Origin: Candidatus Aminicenantota bacterium
GTDB taxonomy: Bacteria; Acidobacteriota; Aminicenantia; Aminicenantales; Saccharicenantaceae
Length of the DNA: 9,793 bases
Reading direction: 5' to 3'
Assembly: GCA_022867105.1 (NCBI GenBank)
Contig: JALHVH010000279.1
Location: forward strand, 1-9,793
The position numbers and the translations under genes are program-made. Below are positions 1-6,204 of the stretch, in pieces. The notes under the pieces were generated by a model. It made no database searches. It was not told the DNA's origin and saw nothing but the letters and a program-made list of their open reading frames with translations. Every line of letters begins with the position of its first letter. Positions within the stretch are counted from its first letter, which is position 1.

Positions 1-587
1 AAATCGACGACGATCCCGGCGAAGATGATCAGCGAGATGCCGTTGCCGATGCCCCGCTCGGAGATCTGCTCGCCGAGCCACATGACGAAGACCGTGCCGG
101 TGGTCATGGTCAGGATGGTCAGGAGCTTGAAGCCCAGTCCCGGATTGGGGACGATGGGCGCCCCGCCGGGGCTCTTCAGCGCTTCGAGGAAGATGGAGAT
201 GCCGAAGGCCTGGATCAGGCAGATGGCGATCGTGCCGTAGCGGGTATACTGGGTGATCTTCTTCCGGCCGAGCTCGCCTTCCTTGGACAGCCGCTCGAGA
301 TAGGGCCAGACGACCTGGAGGAGCTGCAGGATGATGGACGAGCTGATGTATGGCATGATGCCCAGGGCGAAGATGGTCATCCGGGACATGTTCCTCCCGG
401 AGAAAAGGTCGATGAATCCCAGGATGGACCCCTTCTGGGCCTGCCAGAACTCAGCCAGGGCCGAGGCGCTGATCCCGGGGTTGGGGATCTGGGCGCCCAC
501 CCTGTAGACGGCCAGCAGGAGGAGGGTAAAGATGACTCTCTTCCGAAGTTCCGGAATGCTGAAGATGTTTCTGATACTGTCGAGCAT
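1..587 (-). CDS. secY: Protein translocase subunit SecY, N-terminal part (partial at window edge)
   Basis: SecY is the pore-forming subunit of the SecYEG channel in the inner membrane and passes secreted and membrane proteins delivered by SecA or the ribosome. The 195 codons visible (about 45% of the usual 430-440) begin MLDSIRNIFSIPELRKRVIF. They include TM1 (about 18-35), the plug and TM2 region (53-92, with LGFIDLFSGRNMSRMTIFAL and GIMPYISSSII), TM3 (about 117-137), TM4 (about 153-172) and the start of TM5 with the signature ISERGIGNGISLIIFAGIV (175-193). The ATG at 587 overlaps the rplO TAA by one base, with only a weak GGGAAA upstream, so initiation is probably coupled to L15 translation. 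The reading frame is open to the left edge; the C-terminal half with the SecA and ribosome-binding loops is not in view. Confidence 0.97.
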   Translation of the reverse strand, partial: MLDSIRNIFSIPELRKRVIFTLLLLAVYRVGAQIPNPGISASALAEFWQAQKGSILGFIDLFSGRNMSRMTIFALGIMPYISSSIILQLLQVVWPYLERLSKEGELGRKKITQYTRYGTIAICLIQAFGISIFLEALKSPGGAPIVPNPGLGFKLLTILTMTTGTVFVMWLGEQISERGIGNGISLIIFAGIVVD

Positions 588-1033
588 TAGCGTTTCCCGA
601 TGATACGGACTTGGCCGCCCTTCTCTTCGATCTTCGTCTTGGCGGATTCAGAGAATTTATGGGCATGGACAGTCTTGGCGGAGGTCAGGTTCCCCCGGCC
701 GAGGATCTTGACCCGGTCGGAGGCCCTCTTGATCAGGCCCGCTTCGACCAGGTCCTTGGGATGGACCTCGTCCTTCCCGACCTTGTCCAGGCGGTCCAGG
801 TTCACCTCAACGTACTCCACGCGGTGGATGTTCGTGAAACCGCGCTTGGGGATCCTGCGGGCGAGGGGCATCTGGCCGCCCTCGAAGGCCCAGCTGCGGG
901 AGTAGCCCGCGCCCTGGAGTTGTCCCTTGGACCCGGCGCCGGCCGTCTTGCCCGTCCCGGACCCGGGCCCGCGCCCGACCCTTTTCCTGTTCTTCTTCGA
1001 TCCGGCTGCTGGACGCAAATGGCTGAGGTTCAT
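587..1033 (-). CDS. rplO: 50S ribosomal protein L15
   Basis: L15 (uL15) is a late-assembling 50S protein with a long glycine- and basic-rich N-terminal extension that threads through 23S rRNA. The 148-residue product opens MNLSHLRPAAGSKKNRKRVG, then GRGPGSGTGKTAGAGSKGQ (20-38) and FEGGQMPLARRIPKRGFTN (50-68), the standard signature, with an alternating globular C-terminal half ending GGQVRIIGKR. The segment between the glycine-rich region and FEGGQ reads LQGAGYSRSWA rather than the common ARSG...-type sequence, a modest local divergence. GGAGGG lies just before the ATG, which overlaps the rpmD stop. The TAA shares one base with the secY ATG (TAATG). Confidence 0.97.
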   Translation of the reverse strand: MNLSHLRPAAGSKKNRKRVGRGPGSGTGKTAGAGSKGQLQGAGYSRSWAFEGGQMPLARRIPKRGFTNIHRVEYVEVNLDRLDKVGKDEVHPKDLVEAGLIKRASDRVKILGRGNLTSAKTVHAHKFSESAKTKIEEKGGQVRIIGKR

Positions 1034-1257
1034 TTTCCCTCCACGGCATCCACATTCAATACGTGGATGATCTTCTGGACCATGCCCCGGATCTCAGGCG
1101 TATTGGGGCGGACAACTTCCGAATTGAGCTTTCTCAGTCCGAGGCCTCGGGCCACGAGACGCTGTTTCGCTGGGTACCCGATCAAGCTTCGGACAAGCTT
1201 GACCCTGATGAAGGCCGGGCCTTCGGGCGCCTTCGCGGTTTTCTTCCTTATTGCCAT
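1030..1257 (-). CDS. rpmD: 50S ribosomal protein L30
   Basis: L30 (uL30) is a small 50S protein that contacts 23S and 5S rRNA regions; it is dispensable or missing in some bacteria. The 75-residue product has the core IRVKLVRSLIGYPAKQRLVA (17-36), LGLRKLNSEVVRPNTPEIRGM (39-59) and IIHVLNVDAV, matching the family fold. It is about 15 residues longer than the usual 60-residue form because of a basic N-terminal lead (MAIRKKTAKAPEGPAF). No later ATG or GTG precedes the core, and an AAGGGTG tract precedes the ATG at 1257, so the extension is probably real. The ATG overlaps the rpsE end by 10 nt, and the TGA overlaps rplO by 4 nt (ATGA). Confidence 0.95.
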   Translation of the reverse strand: MAIRKKTAKAPEGPAFIRVKLVRSLIGYPAKQRLVARGLGLRKLNSEVVRPNTPEIRGMVQKIIHVLNVDAVEGK

Positions 1258-1781
1258 GACACACCCTTCGTTTTCCCTCTCATTTTCGCCACACTGTCGG
1301 GGCTTTTGATCATCTTCAAGGCTCCGATCGTGGCGTTAGCCACGCTGATCGGGTTGCTGCTGCGAATGGACTTGGTCAGGATGTCCTTGATCCCCGCCAG
1401 CTGCATGATGATCCGGACGGCCCCGCCGGCGATGACGCCGGTCCCCTTGGACGCGGGCCTGAGGATGACGACGCCCGCCCCGTCGATGCCCTTGATCAGG
1501 TGCGGGATGGTGGTCTCCGCCAGGGGGACGTCGATCATGTTCTTCTTGGCGTCCTGGACGGCTTTGGCGATGGCCTGGGGGACCTCCCGGGCCTTTCCCT
1601 TCCCGATGCCGACCTTCCCGCGCTCGTTGCCTACGGCCACAAGGGCGGAAAAGCTGAGGTTCTTGCCTCCCTTGACGACCTTGGTCACTCGGCGAATCGA
1701 GATGACCTGGTCCTTATATTCCGGTTCATCTCCTTGGGCTCCGGCTCCGGCCCTCCTGAACTCGTCTTTGCGCACGCTCAT
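1248..1781 (-). CDS. rpsE: 30S ribosomal protein S5
   Basis: S5 (uS5) sits at the 30S shoulder by the mRNA entry tunnel and influences decoding accuracy; spectinomycin-resistance mutations map to its N-terminal loop. The product is 177 residues from the ATG at 1781. The double-stranded-RNA-binding-like domain holds RRVTKVVKGGKNLSFSALVA (30-49), followed by GKVGIGKGKAREVPQAI (55-71). The second domain holds PASKGTGVIAGGAVR (109-123) and the SSNP element (141-144). The loop around KGG (38-39) looks wild type. AAGGAGG lies only 1 nt before the ATG but 7 nt before an in-frame GTG at 1775, so the true product may be 175 residues starting at that GTG. The TAA lies inside the rpmD start region, a 10-nt overlap. 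Confidence 0.97.
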   Translation of the reverse strand: MSVRKDEFRRAGAGAQGDEPEYKDQVISIRRVTKVVKGGKNLSFSALVAVGNERGKVGIGKGKAREVPQAIAKAVQDAKKNMIDVPLAETTIPHLIKGIDGAGVVILRPASKGTGVIAGGAVRIIMQLAGIKDILTKSIRSSNPISVANATIGALKMIKSPDSVAKMRGKTKGVSWQ

Positions 1782-1782
1782 T

Positions 1783-1789
1783 CCTCCTT
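1783..1789 (-). promoter_or_regulatory. Shine-Dalgarno of rpsE that bears on the start choice
   Basis: AAGGAGG is the strongest anti-SD match I noticed among the gene starts here. It is separated by a single base from the ATG at 1781-1779, too close for efficient initiation, but by 7 nt from the in-frame GTG at 1775-1773, which is near the optimum. Spacing therefore favours the GTG, giving a product two residues shorter. The alternative is that the ATG is used with a different register of the purine tract. Confidence 0.65.
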
Positions 1790-1802
1790 GATAGGTTCCC
1801 GC

Positions 1803-2177
1803 TTAAAAATCGATGCCTTCTTTCCTCATGGCATCGGCCAGGGCCTTGATCCGGCCGTGATAGAGATAAGTGCCGCGGTCGAAGACGACACGCCCGATCT
1901 TCTTCGCCTTGAGCCTTTTGGCCAGCATCTCGCCAAGGAGGGCGCAGGCGGCCTTGTTCTTGGTGTTCTTGCTCCTGCCTTTGAACTCCTTCTCCTGGCT
2001 CGAGGCGGCCGCCAGGACGGCGTGGTCCTTATCGTTGACGACCTGCGTGTAAACGTAAGTGTTGCTCTTGAAGACGTGGACGCGGGGCCGTTCGACCGTT
2101 CCCCGGGACCTTTTCACGATCCTCTTCCTCAGGCGGTTCTTCCTGACCTTCTTGATCGTCGATCGTTCTTTAAGCAC
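1803..2177 (-). CDS. rplR: 50S ribosomal protein L18
   Basis: L18 (uL18) binds 5S rRNA with L5 and anchors it in the central protuberance. The 124-residue product has the typical basic N-terminal tail (KKVRKNRLRKRIVKRSRGT, residues 9-27), the core RPRVHVFKSNTYVYTQVV, and the C-terminal signature VVFDRGTYLYHGRIKALADA (97-116), ending in EGIDF. The best start is a GTG at 2177-2175: it gives the normal length and has an AGGGGTG purine tract a few bases upstream. No in-frame ATG gives a complete basic tail. This places the start inside rplF with an 8-nt overlap, implying coupled translation of L6 and L18. The stop is TAA, followed by 21 nt before rpsE. Confidence 0.96.
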   Translation of the reverse strand: MLKERSTIKKVRKNRLRKRIVKRSRGTVERPRVHVFKSNTYVYTQVVNDKDHAVLAAASSQEKEFKGRSKNTKNKAACALLGEMLAKRLKAKKIGRVVFDRGTYLYHGRIKALADAMRKEGIDF

Positions 2178-2715
2178 CGGTCACCCCTACCTTTCGTTCT
2201 TTCTTGATCAGCTTCTCGCCGGCGTACCGGAGCCCCTTCTGCTTGTACGGGTCCGGCTTCCGGAAGCTCTTGATCTCGTAGGCCACGTGGCCCACGAGCT
2301 GCTTGTCGATCCCCCGGATCGTGAGGAAGGTCGGCTTTTCGGCGACGATCTCGATGCCTTCCGGGATGTCATAGACGACGGGCTTGGCGAAACCCAGGTT
2401 CATCTCCAGCCTGTTCTTTTCGACCTTGGCCCGGTAGCCGACGCCCACGATCTCCAGCTGTTTGGAGAAGCCGGCCGACAGGCCCAGGACCGCGTTCTGG
2501 GCCAGGCTGCGGCATAGCCCGTGGAGGGCTTTCTGTTCCTTGCTGTCATCGGCCCTCTTCAGGCTGAGCACGTTTCCCTCCAGGGCGGCCTGGATCCCGG
2601 GATAGAGCGGGGATGACAGCTTTCCCTTCTTTCCCTCGAACTCGATACGGTCCGGATGCAGGACGGCCTTCACCCCATCCGGCAACTTGATCGTTTTCTT
2701 TCCCACTCTCGACAT
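2170..2715 (-). CDS. rplF: 50S ribosomal protein L6
   Basis: L6 (uL6) consists of two similar domains and lies near the GTPase-associated centre and sarcin-ricin loop of the 50S subunit. The 181-residue product starts MSRVGKKTIKLPDGV, with the LxxxRSLxxNxVxGxxxGF-like element at about 67-85 (LCRSLAQNAVLGLSAGF). Domain two carries VGYRAKVEKNRLEMNLGFAKPV and the family signature RKPDPYKQKGLRY (152-164). The usual bacterial version reads YKGKGIRY, so Gln replaces Gly in this loop, a mild deviation. GAGGGA lies upstream of the ATG in a 23-nt gap after rpsH. The TAA stop overlaps the GTG start of rplR by 8 nt. Confidence 0.97.
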   Translation of the reverse strand: MSRVGKKTIKLPDGVKAVLHPDRIEFEGKKGKLSSPLYPGIQAALEGNVLSLKRADDSKEQKALHGLCRSLAQNAVLGLSAGFSKQLEIVGVGYRAKVEKNRLEMNLGFAKPVVYDIPEGIEIVAEKPTFLTIRGIDKQLVGHVAYEIKSFRKPDPYKQKGLRYAGEKLIKKERKVGVTGA

Positions 2716-2738
2716 TTTCTTCCCTCGCGTTCAGGATC

Positions 2739-3137
2739 CTACCAGATCGAGCACAGGACCTCGCCGCCGATCCCCGCCTCCTCGCATTTTTGGCCCGACA
2801 TAAGCCCCTTGGACGTGGAGACAATGGCGAGCCCCAATCCGTCCAGGACCTTGGGGACGGAGTCCTTGGTGCAGTAGATGCGGCAGCCGGGGCTGCTGAC
2901 CCGGCGGATTCCCGTGATCACGTTCTGGTTGTCCTCAGCGTACTTCAGTATGATGTTCAGGATGCCCTGTTTCTTGTCCTCGATGACCTTGTAATTCCTG
3001 ATGAACCCCTCTTCCCGGAGGATCTTGGCGATCTCGATCTTGATCCCGGACGAAGGGAGGCTGACCTCTTTCTTTCTCGCCTGGACGGCGTTCCGAATCC
3101 GGGTCAACATATCGGCGATTGGATCCGTTTGACTCAT
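2739..3137 (-). CDS. rpsH: 30S ribosomal protein S8
   Basis: S8 (uS8) is a primary binder of 16S rRNA helix 21 in the 30S platform. In E. coli it also represses the spc operon translationally. The 132-residue product has the N-terminal DPIADMLTRIRNA (residues 5-17), the SGIKIEIAKILREEGFI block (30-46), SSPGCRIY in the second domain, and the C-terminal signature STSKGLMSGQKCEEAGIGGE with LCSIW at the end (107-132). Length matches the family (about 130). The ATG is preceded by AAAGGAT at suitable spacing in a 21-nt gap after rpsN. The TAG is followed by a 23-nt gap to rplF. Confidence 0.98.
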   Translation of the reverse strand: MSQTDPIADMLTRIRNAVQARKKEVSLPSSGIKIEIAKILREEGFIRNYKVIEDKKQGILNIILKYAEDNQNVITGIRRVSSPGCRIYCTKDSVPKVLDGLGLAIVSTSKGLMSGQKCEEAGIGGEVLCSIW

Positions 3138-3158
3138 GAGCTTATCCTTTCCCCAAAT

Positions 3159-3344
3159 TTACCAGGAGGCCTTGGTGATCCCCGGGATCTCGCCCTTCAG
3201 GGCCAGCTCGCGGAAGCAGAGGCGGCACATATCGAACTTGCGATAATAGCCCCTGGAGCGTCCGCAGATCCGGCACCGCTTTCTTATCCGGACGGCATAC
3301 TTGGGTTTCCTGAGGTATTTGGCCACACGTGCTGTTGTCGACAT
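3159..3344 (-). CDS. rpsN: 30S ribosomal protein S14, short zinc-binding (type Z) form
   Basis: S14 (uS14) binds 16S rRNA in the 30S head near S3 and S10. The 61-residue product is the short C+ form (often called rpsZ or rpsN type Z). A basic N-terminus is followed by a zinc ribbon with Cys24-x2-Cys27 and Cys40-x2-Cys43, in RCRICGRSRGYYRKFDMCRLC. The C-terminus GEIPGITKASW is the family hallmark. Enterobacterial S14 is about 100 residues and lacks the cysteines. AAGGAT lies upstream of the ATG, and the gene sits 16 nt after rplE and 21 nt before rpsH, its normal spc position. Some genomes carry a zinc-free paralogue for zinc limitation elsewhere; that cannot be judged here. Confidence 0.98.
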   Translation of the reverse strand: MSTTARVAKYLRKPKYAVRIRKRCRICGRSRGYYRKFDMCRLCFRELALKGEIPGITKASW

Positions 3345-3360
3345 TTTTATCCTTCTCTTA

Positions 3361-3903
3361 TCAAGCCTCTCGGAACGGCATGCCCAGTTTCTTCAACAGG
3401 GCATGGGCTTCCTTGTCGTTGCGGGCCGAGGTCACGATCGTGATGTTCATCCCCCGGGGCCGCTCCACCTTCGTGTAATCGATCTCCGGGAACACGAGCT
3501 GGTCCCTTATGCCCAACGTGTAGTTCCCCCTCCCGTCGAAGGAGCCGGGGGGGACGCCGCGGAAATCGCGGACGCGGGGCAGGACGATGTTCATGAGCCT
3601 GTCCAGGAACTCGTACATCCTCCTTCTCCGCAGGGTGACGTAGCAGGCGACGGGCTGCCCTTTGCGCAGCTTGAACGCGGCGATCGACTTCTTGGCCCGG
3701 CCGATGGCCGGCATCTGGCCCGTGATGAGACCGAGCTCGGCCTTGGCCGTGTCCAGGAGCTTGATGTTCTGGATGGCGTCCCCGACTCCCACGTTCACGA
3801 TGATCTTCTCCAGGCGGGGGACGGCCATGACGTTCGTGATGTCCAGCTCCTTCCGGAGTTCCGGAACGACCTCTTTCATGTACTTTTCATAAAGGCGACT
3901 CAT
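3361..3903 (-). CDS. rplE: 50S ribosomal protein L5
   Basis: L5 (uL5) belongs to the 5S RNP of the central protuberance with L18 and 5S rRNA, and touches P-site tRNA and S13. The 180-residue product is of standard length. It starts with SRLYEKYMKEVVPELRKEL, continues with VPRLEKIIVNVGVGDA (28-43) and the ITGQMPAIGRAKKSIAAFKLR segment (about 60-80), then VTLRRRRMYEFLDRL (89-103). The C-terminal part has VERPRGMNITIVTSARND (146-163). The ATG follows the rplX stop by 13 nt with a GAGGG Shine-Dalgarno. In E. coli, S8 represses the spc operon through an mRNA structure near this start. I could not recognise an equivalent fold here by eye. Confidence 0.98.
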   Translation of the reverse strand: MSRLYEKYMKEVVPELRKELDITNVMAVPRLEKIIVNVGVGDAIQNIKLLDTAKAELGLITGQMPAIGRAKKSIAAFKLRKGQPVACYVTLRRRRMYEFLDRLMNIVLPRVRDFRGVPPGSFDGRGNYTLGIRDQLVFPEIDYTKVERPRGMNITIVTSARNDKEAHALLKKLGMPFREA

Positions 3904-3916
3904 CGGTTATCCCTCG

Positions 3917-4246
3917 TTACAGCTTTTCCAGGCTCGACTCGCACTTGACGCAGACCCGGATCCTCGTCCCGTCCTCGAGCGTCTTCGTCCTGACCCTCAC
4001 GCCCTGTTCGCAGTCGGCGCAGTAAAGCATCAGGTTGGAGGCGGCGATGGGGGCCTCCTTGTCCATGATCCCGCCTTGGACATTCTTGCTCCTGTCCGGT
4101 CGGATGAACTCCTTGACGTAGTTGATCTTCTCCACGATCACCCGCCCGGTCTCGGGCTTGATCACCATGATCTTGCCCGTCTTCCCCTTGTCCTTGCCCT
4201 TCTTGACGATGACCACGTCGTTCTTTTTCAAACGGATCCTGTCCAT
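3917..4246 (-). CDS. rplX: 50S ribosomal protein L24, zinc-ribbon type
   Basis: L24 (uL24) initiates 50S assembly by binding the 5' end of 23S rRNA and later sits near the tunnel exit. The 109-residue product has an N-terminal KOW motif (about residues 6-33, with VVIVKKGKDKGKTGKI) and then the INYVKEFIRPDRSKNVQGGI region. Its C-terminal part keeps two CxxC pairs, Cys76/Cys79 and Cys99/Cys102, consistent with the zinc-ribbon-like form seen in many bacteria and absent from E. coli L24. Actual metal binding is inferred, not shown. The ATG overlaps the rplN stop by one base and is preceded by a strong GGAGGT. The TAA is 13 nt before rplE. Confidence 0.97.
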   Translation of the reverse strand: MDRIRLKKNDVVIVKKGKDKGKTGKIMVIKPETGRVIVEKINYVKEFIRPDRSKNVQGGIMDKEAPIAASNLMLYCADCEQGVRVRTKTLEDGTRIRVCVKCESSLEKL

Positions 4247-4614
4247 CAGAGGACCTCCGGAGCCAAGGAAACGATCTTCATGAACTTCTTCTCCCTCAAC
4301 TCGCGGCCCACGGGCCCGAAGACGCGGGTCCCGACGGGCTCGCCGGTCTTGTCGATGATGACGGCCGCGTTGTCCTCGAAACGGATGTAGGAGCCGTCCT
4401 TGCGCCGCAGCTCCTTACGGGTCCGGACGATGACCGCCCGGATGACCTTCCCCTTCGGGATCTTGCTTTCCGGGTCGGCCTCCTTGACTGAGGCCGAAAC
4501 GATGTCGCCGATCGTGGCGATCCGGCCCACCCCGCCCCCGATGGGCGTGATGGCCATGATCCTCCGGGCGCCGGAGTTGTCGGCGACCTTGAGCATGGTT
4601 CGCATTTGGATCAT
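4246..4614 (-). CDS. rplN: 50S ribosomal protein L14
   Basis: L14 (uL14) binds at the subunit interface, forms bridge B8 with 16S helix 14 and is the docking site of the silencing factor RsfS. The 122-residue product has exactly the usual bacterial length. Its opening is MIQMRTMLKVADNSGARRIM (residues 1-20). It then shows the IGDIVSASVKEA block, VIRAVIVRTRKELRRKDGSYIRF (about 58-80) and the DNAAVIIDKTGEPVGTRVFG block, all diagnostic. The ATG overlaps the rpsQ stop by 4 nt, with GGGGAAG upstream. Its TGA shares one base with the rplX start (TGATG). In E. coli this gene begins the separate spc operon after a promoter. Here there is no space for an intergenic promoter before it, so the S10 and spc blocks appear fused. 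Confidence 0.98.
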   Translation of the reverse strand: MIQMRTMLKVADNSGARRIMAITPIGGGVGRIATIGDIVSASVKEADPESKIPKGKVIRAVIVRTRKELRRKDGSYIRFEDNAAVIIDKTGEPVGTRVFGPVGRELREKKFMKIVSLAPEVL

Positions 4615-4910
4615 TTGACTTCCCCATTCTCCAAGGGTTCACTCCCGCGAGAAGACAACCCGACGATCTCCAGGACCCTCCACGTCTTCCTCTTGCTGAT
4701 CGGCCGCGTCTCGACGATGCGGACGACGTCGCCGACCTTGCACGTGTCGGCCTCGTCGTGGACGAGGAAGTTCTTCCTCCTCCGGATGGTCTTCTTGTAC
4801 AGCGGGTGACGGACCTGCCTCTCGACCAGGACCGTGACGGTTTTCATCATCTTCTTGCCGATGACGGTCCCCACCTTGGTGGTCTTCCTTTTTTGTTCTT
4901 TGGCATCCAT
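4611..4910 (-). CDS. rpsQ: 30S ribosomal protein S17
   Basis: S17 (uS17) is a primary 16S rRNA-binding protein of the 30S body with an OB fold. The 99-residue product contains the family elements KVGTVIGKKMMKTVTVLVER (residues 12-31), HPLYKKTIRRRKNFLVHDE (35-53) and VGDVVRIVETRPISKRKTWRV (59-79), which cover the five-stranded barrel and the rRNA-binding loop. It is slightly longer than the usual 80-90 residues because of a hydrophilic tail after EIVGL (SSRGSEPLENGEVK), part of which spans the overlap with rplN. The ATG lies 3 nt after the rpmC TAA, preceded by a GGGACGGAA purine tract. The TGA overlaps rplN by 4 nt (ATGA). Last gene of the classical S10 block. Confidence 0.96.
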   Translation of the reverse strand: MDAKEQKRKTTKVGTVIGKKMMKTVTVLVERQVRHPLYKKTIRRRKNFLVHDEADTCKVGDVVRIVETRPISKRKTWRVLEIVGLSSRGSEPLENGEVK

Positions 4911-4913
4911 TCT

Positions 4914-5111
4914 TTATTCCGTCCCTTTGCCCGGCCGATTCAATAGAGTTTTGATCCGAGCGATGTCTTTCTTGACGTTCTTGAGCTTCATGGGATTATC
5001 CAGCTGTCCGAGGGATTTCTGGAAGCGAAGCTTGAAGAGCTGGTCCCGGAGTTCGGCCTCTTTCGCCGTGAGCTCGTCCGCCGATAGTTCCTTGAATTCG
5101 CGTATCTTCAT
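4914..5111 (-). CDS. rpmC: 50S ribosomal protein L29
   Basis: L29 (uL29) is a small two-helix protein next to L23 at the exit-tunnel rim, part of the trigger factor and SRP docking surface. The 65-residue product shows the expected antiparallel coiled-coil pattern. The first helix, residues 8-36, includes the family motif LRDQLFKLRFQKSLGQLDNP, and the second helix is at about 42-58 with KKDIARIKTLL. Length is typical (60-75). The ATG shares 4 nt with the rplP stop (ATGA), so its translation is likely coupled to rplP; the upstream purine tract GAGAGAA is moderate. The TAA is 3 nt before rpsQ. Confidence 0.96.
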   Translation of the reverse strand: MKIREFKELSADELTAKEAELRDQLFKLRFQKSLGQLDNPMKLKNVKKDIARIKTLLNRPGKGTE

Positions 5112-5530
5112 CGGAGTTCTCTCGCTTCTCTGGATACGAAGCGGGTCTTGATGGGCAGCTTATGGCCGGCCAGCCTCATGGCCTCACGGGCCACGTCCTC
5201 GGGGACGCCTTCCAGTTCGAACAGCATCTTGCCGGGCCGGATGACGTCCACCCAGAACTCGGGGTCCCCCTTGCCCTTTCCCATCCTGACCTCCGTCGGC
5301 TTCTTGGTGACGGCCTTCCAGGGGAAGGTCCGGATCCACAGTTTGCCGCGCCTCTTCATGTGCCGGGTGATCGTGATGCGGCCGGCCTCGATCTGCCGAG
5401 CCGTCAGCCAGCACGGCTCCATGGCCTGGAGTCCGTATTCCCCGAAGGACAGGGTCCCGCCCCGGTAGGCCTTGCCCCTCATGCGGCCGCGCTGCTGCTT
5501 CCTGAACTTGACTTTGCTTGGCATTAACAT
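5108..5530 (-). CDS. rplP: 50S ribosomal protein L16
   Basis: L16 (uL16) sits near the A site, positions the tRNA elbow and organises 23S helices 38 and 89. It is a late assembly protein. The 140-residue product begins MLMPSKVKFRKQQRGRMRG, the standard opening. It carries YGLQAMEPCWLTARQIEAGR (residues 32-51) and the RMGKGKG block (82-88), whose first Arg corresponds to the E. coli Arg81 region. The start at 5530 is preferred over the second ATG two codons later because GAGGAG lies about 8 nt before it. The gene starts 2 nt after the rpsC TAG. Its TGA overlaps the rpmC ATG in an ATGA arrangement, suggesting coupled translation. Confidence 0.98.
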   Translation of the reverse strand: MLMPSKVKFRKQQRGRMRGKAYRGGTLSFGEYGLQAMEPCWLTARQIEAGRITITRHMKRRGKLWIRTFPWKAVTKKPTEVRMGKGKGDPEFWVDVIRPGKMLFELEGVPEDVAREAMRLAGHKLPIKTRFVSREARELR

Positions 5531-5532
5531 GG

Positions 5533-6201
5533 CTAGATCTCCTCAACCTCCGCCATCTGGGACGTCATTTTCGCCTTCTCCACGTCGCCCCTGTAGATCC
5601 ACACCTTGATGCCGATCTGGCCGTAGGTCGTGAAGGCCTCGGTGAACGCATAATCGATGTCGGCCCTCAGGGTCTGGAGGGGCAGCCGGCCCTTAAGGTA
5701 CCATTCCGAACGGGCGATCTCGACGCCGCCCAACCGGCCCGCGCACATGACTTTGATGCCCTTGGCGCCCATTTTCATGGCGATGTCCAGCGCCTTCCTC
5801 ATGGCCCTCCGGTAGGCGATGCGCTTCTCGAGCTGGACCCCGATCCCCTCACCGACGAGGAGGGCATCGAGCTCCGGCTTATCCACTTCCCGGATGTCCA
5901 CGTAGACGTTCTTCTTGGCGATCCCTTCCAGGAATCCCTTCAGACTCTCGATCTCCTTGCCGCCCCGGCCGATGATGATCCCCGGGCGGGCCGTGTGGAT
6001 GATGATCCGGATCTTGGGGCCCACCCGCTCGACATCGATCGCGGAGATGCCGGCGTGGTAGTACCTCTCCTTGACGGCCTTCTTCATCAGAAGGTCCTCG
6101 TGGATGAGCCGGGCGTATTCGGGCCCCTTGGAGAACCACCGGGAACTCCATGACTTGTTGAATCCCAACCTGAAACCGAATGGATGCGTCTTCTGTCCCA
6201 C
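5533..6201 (-). CDS. rpsC: 30S ribosomal protein S3
   Basis: S3 (uS3) forms part of the 30S head at the mRNA entry channel and contributes to ribosomal helicase activity with S4 and S5. The 222-residue product opens GQKTHPFGFRLGF, the family signature. It has a type-II KH domain with the GxxG loop GRGG at residues 78-81 inside ARPGIIIGRGGKEIE, and a C-terminal domain with RSEWYLKGRLPLQTLRADID. The start codon is GTG (6201-6199), chosen for the conserved N-terminus and for the good GGGAGA Shine-Dalgarno within the rplV end. It begins 3 nt after the rplV stop. The TAG stop is 2 nt before rplP. S3 lengths of 210-240 are usual, so this is complete. Confidence 0.98.
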   Translation of the reverse strand: MGQKTHPFGFRLGFNKSWSSRWFSKGPEYARLIHEDLLMKKAVKERYYHAGISAIDVERVGPKIRIIIHTARPGIIIGRGGKEIESLKGFLEGIAKKNVYVDIREVDKPELDALLVGEGIGVQLEKRIAYRRAMRKALDIAMKMGAKGIKVMCAGRLGGVEIARSEWYLKGRLPLQTLRADIDYAFTEAFTTYGQIGIKVWIYRGDVEKAKMTSQMAEVEEI

Positions 6202-6204
6202 GGT

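Noticed and set aside
611..1309. A 232-codon plus-strand frame opposite rplO, rpmD and part of rpsE
   Set aside because: Low-complexity composition, no domain, and complete overlap with well-identified genes on the minus strand.
2546..2824. A 92-codon minus-strand frame across the rpsH-rplF junction
   Set aside because: Out of frame with both genes, arginine-rich random composition, and no homology I recognise.
3840..3903. Possible S8 operator near the rplE start
   Set aside because: A TTCCGGAA-type palindrome is present inside the gene, but I could not match it to the known S8-binding helix, so no regulatory claim is made.
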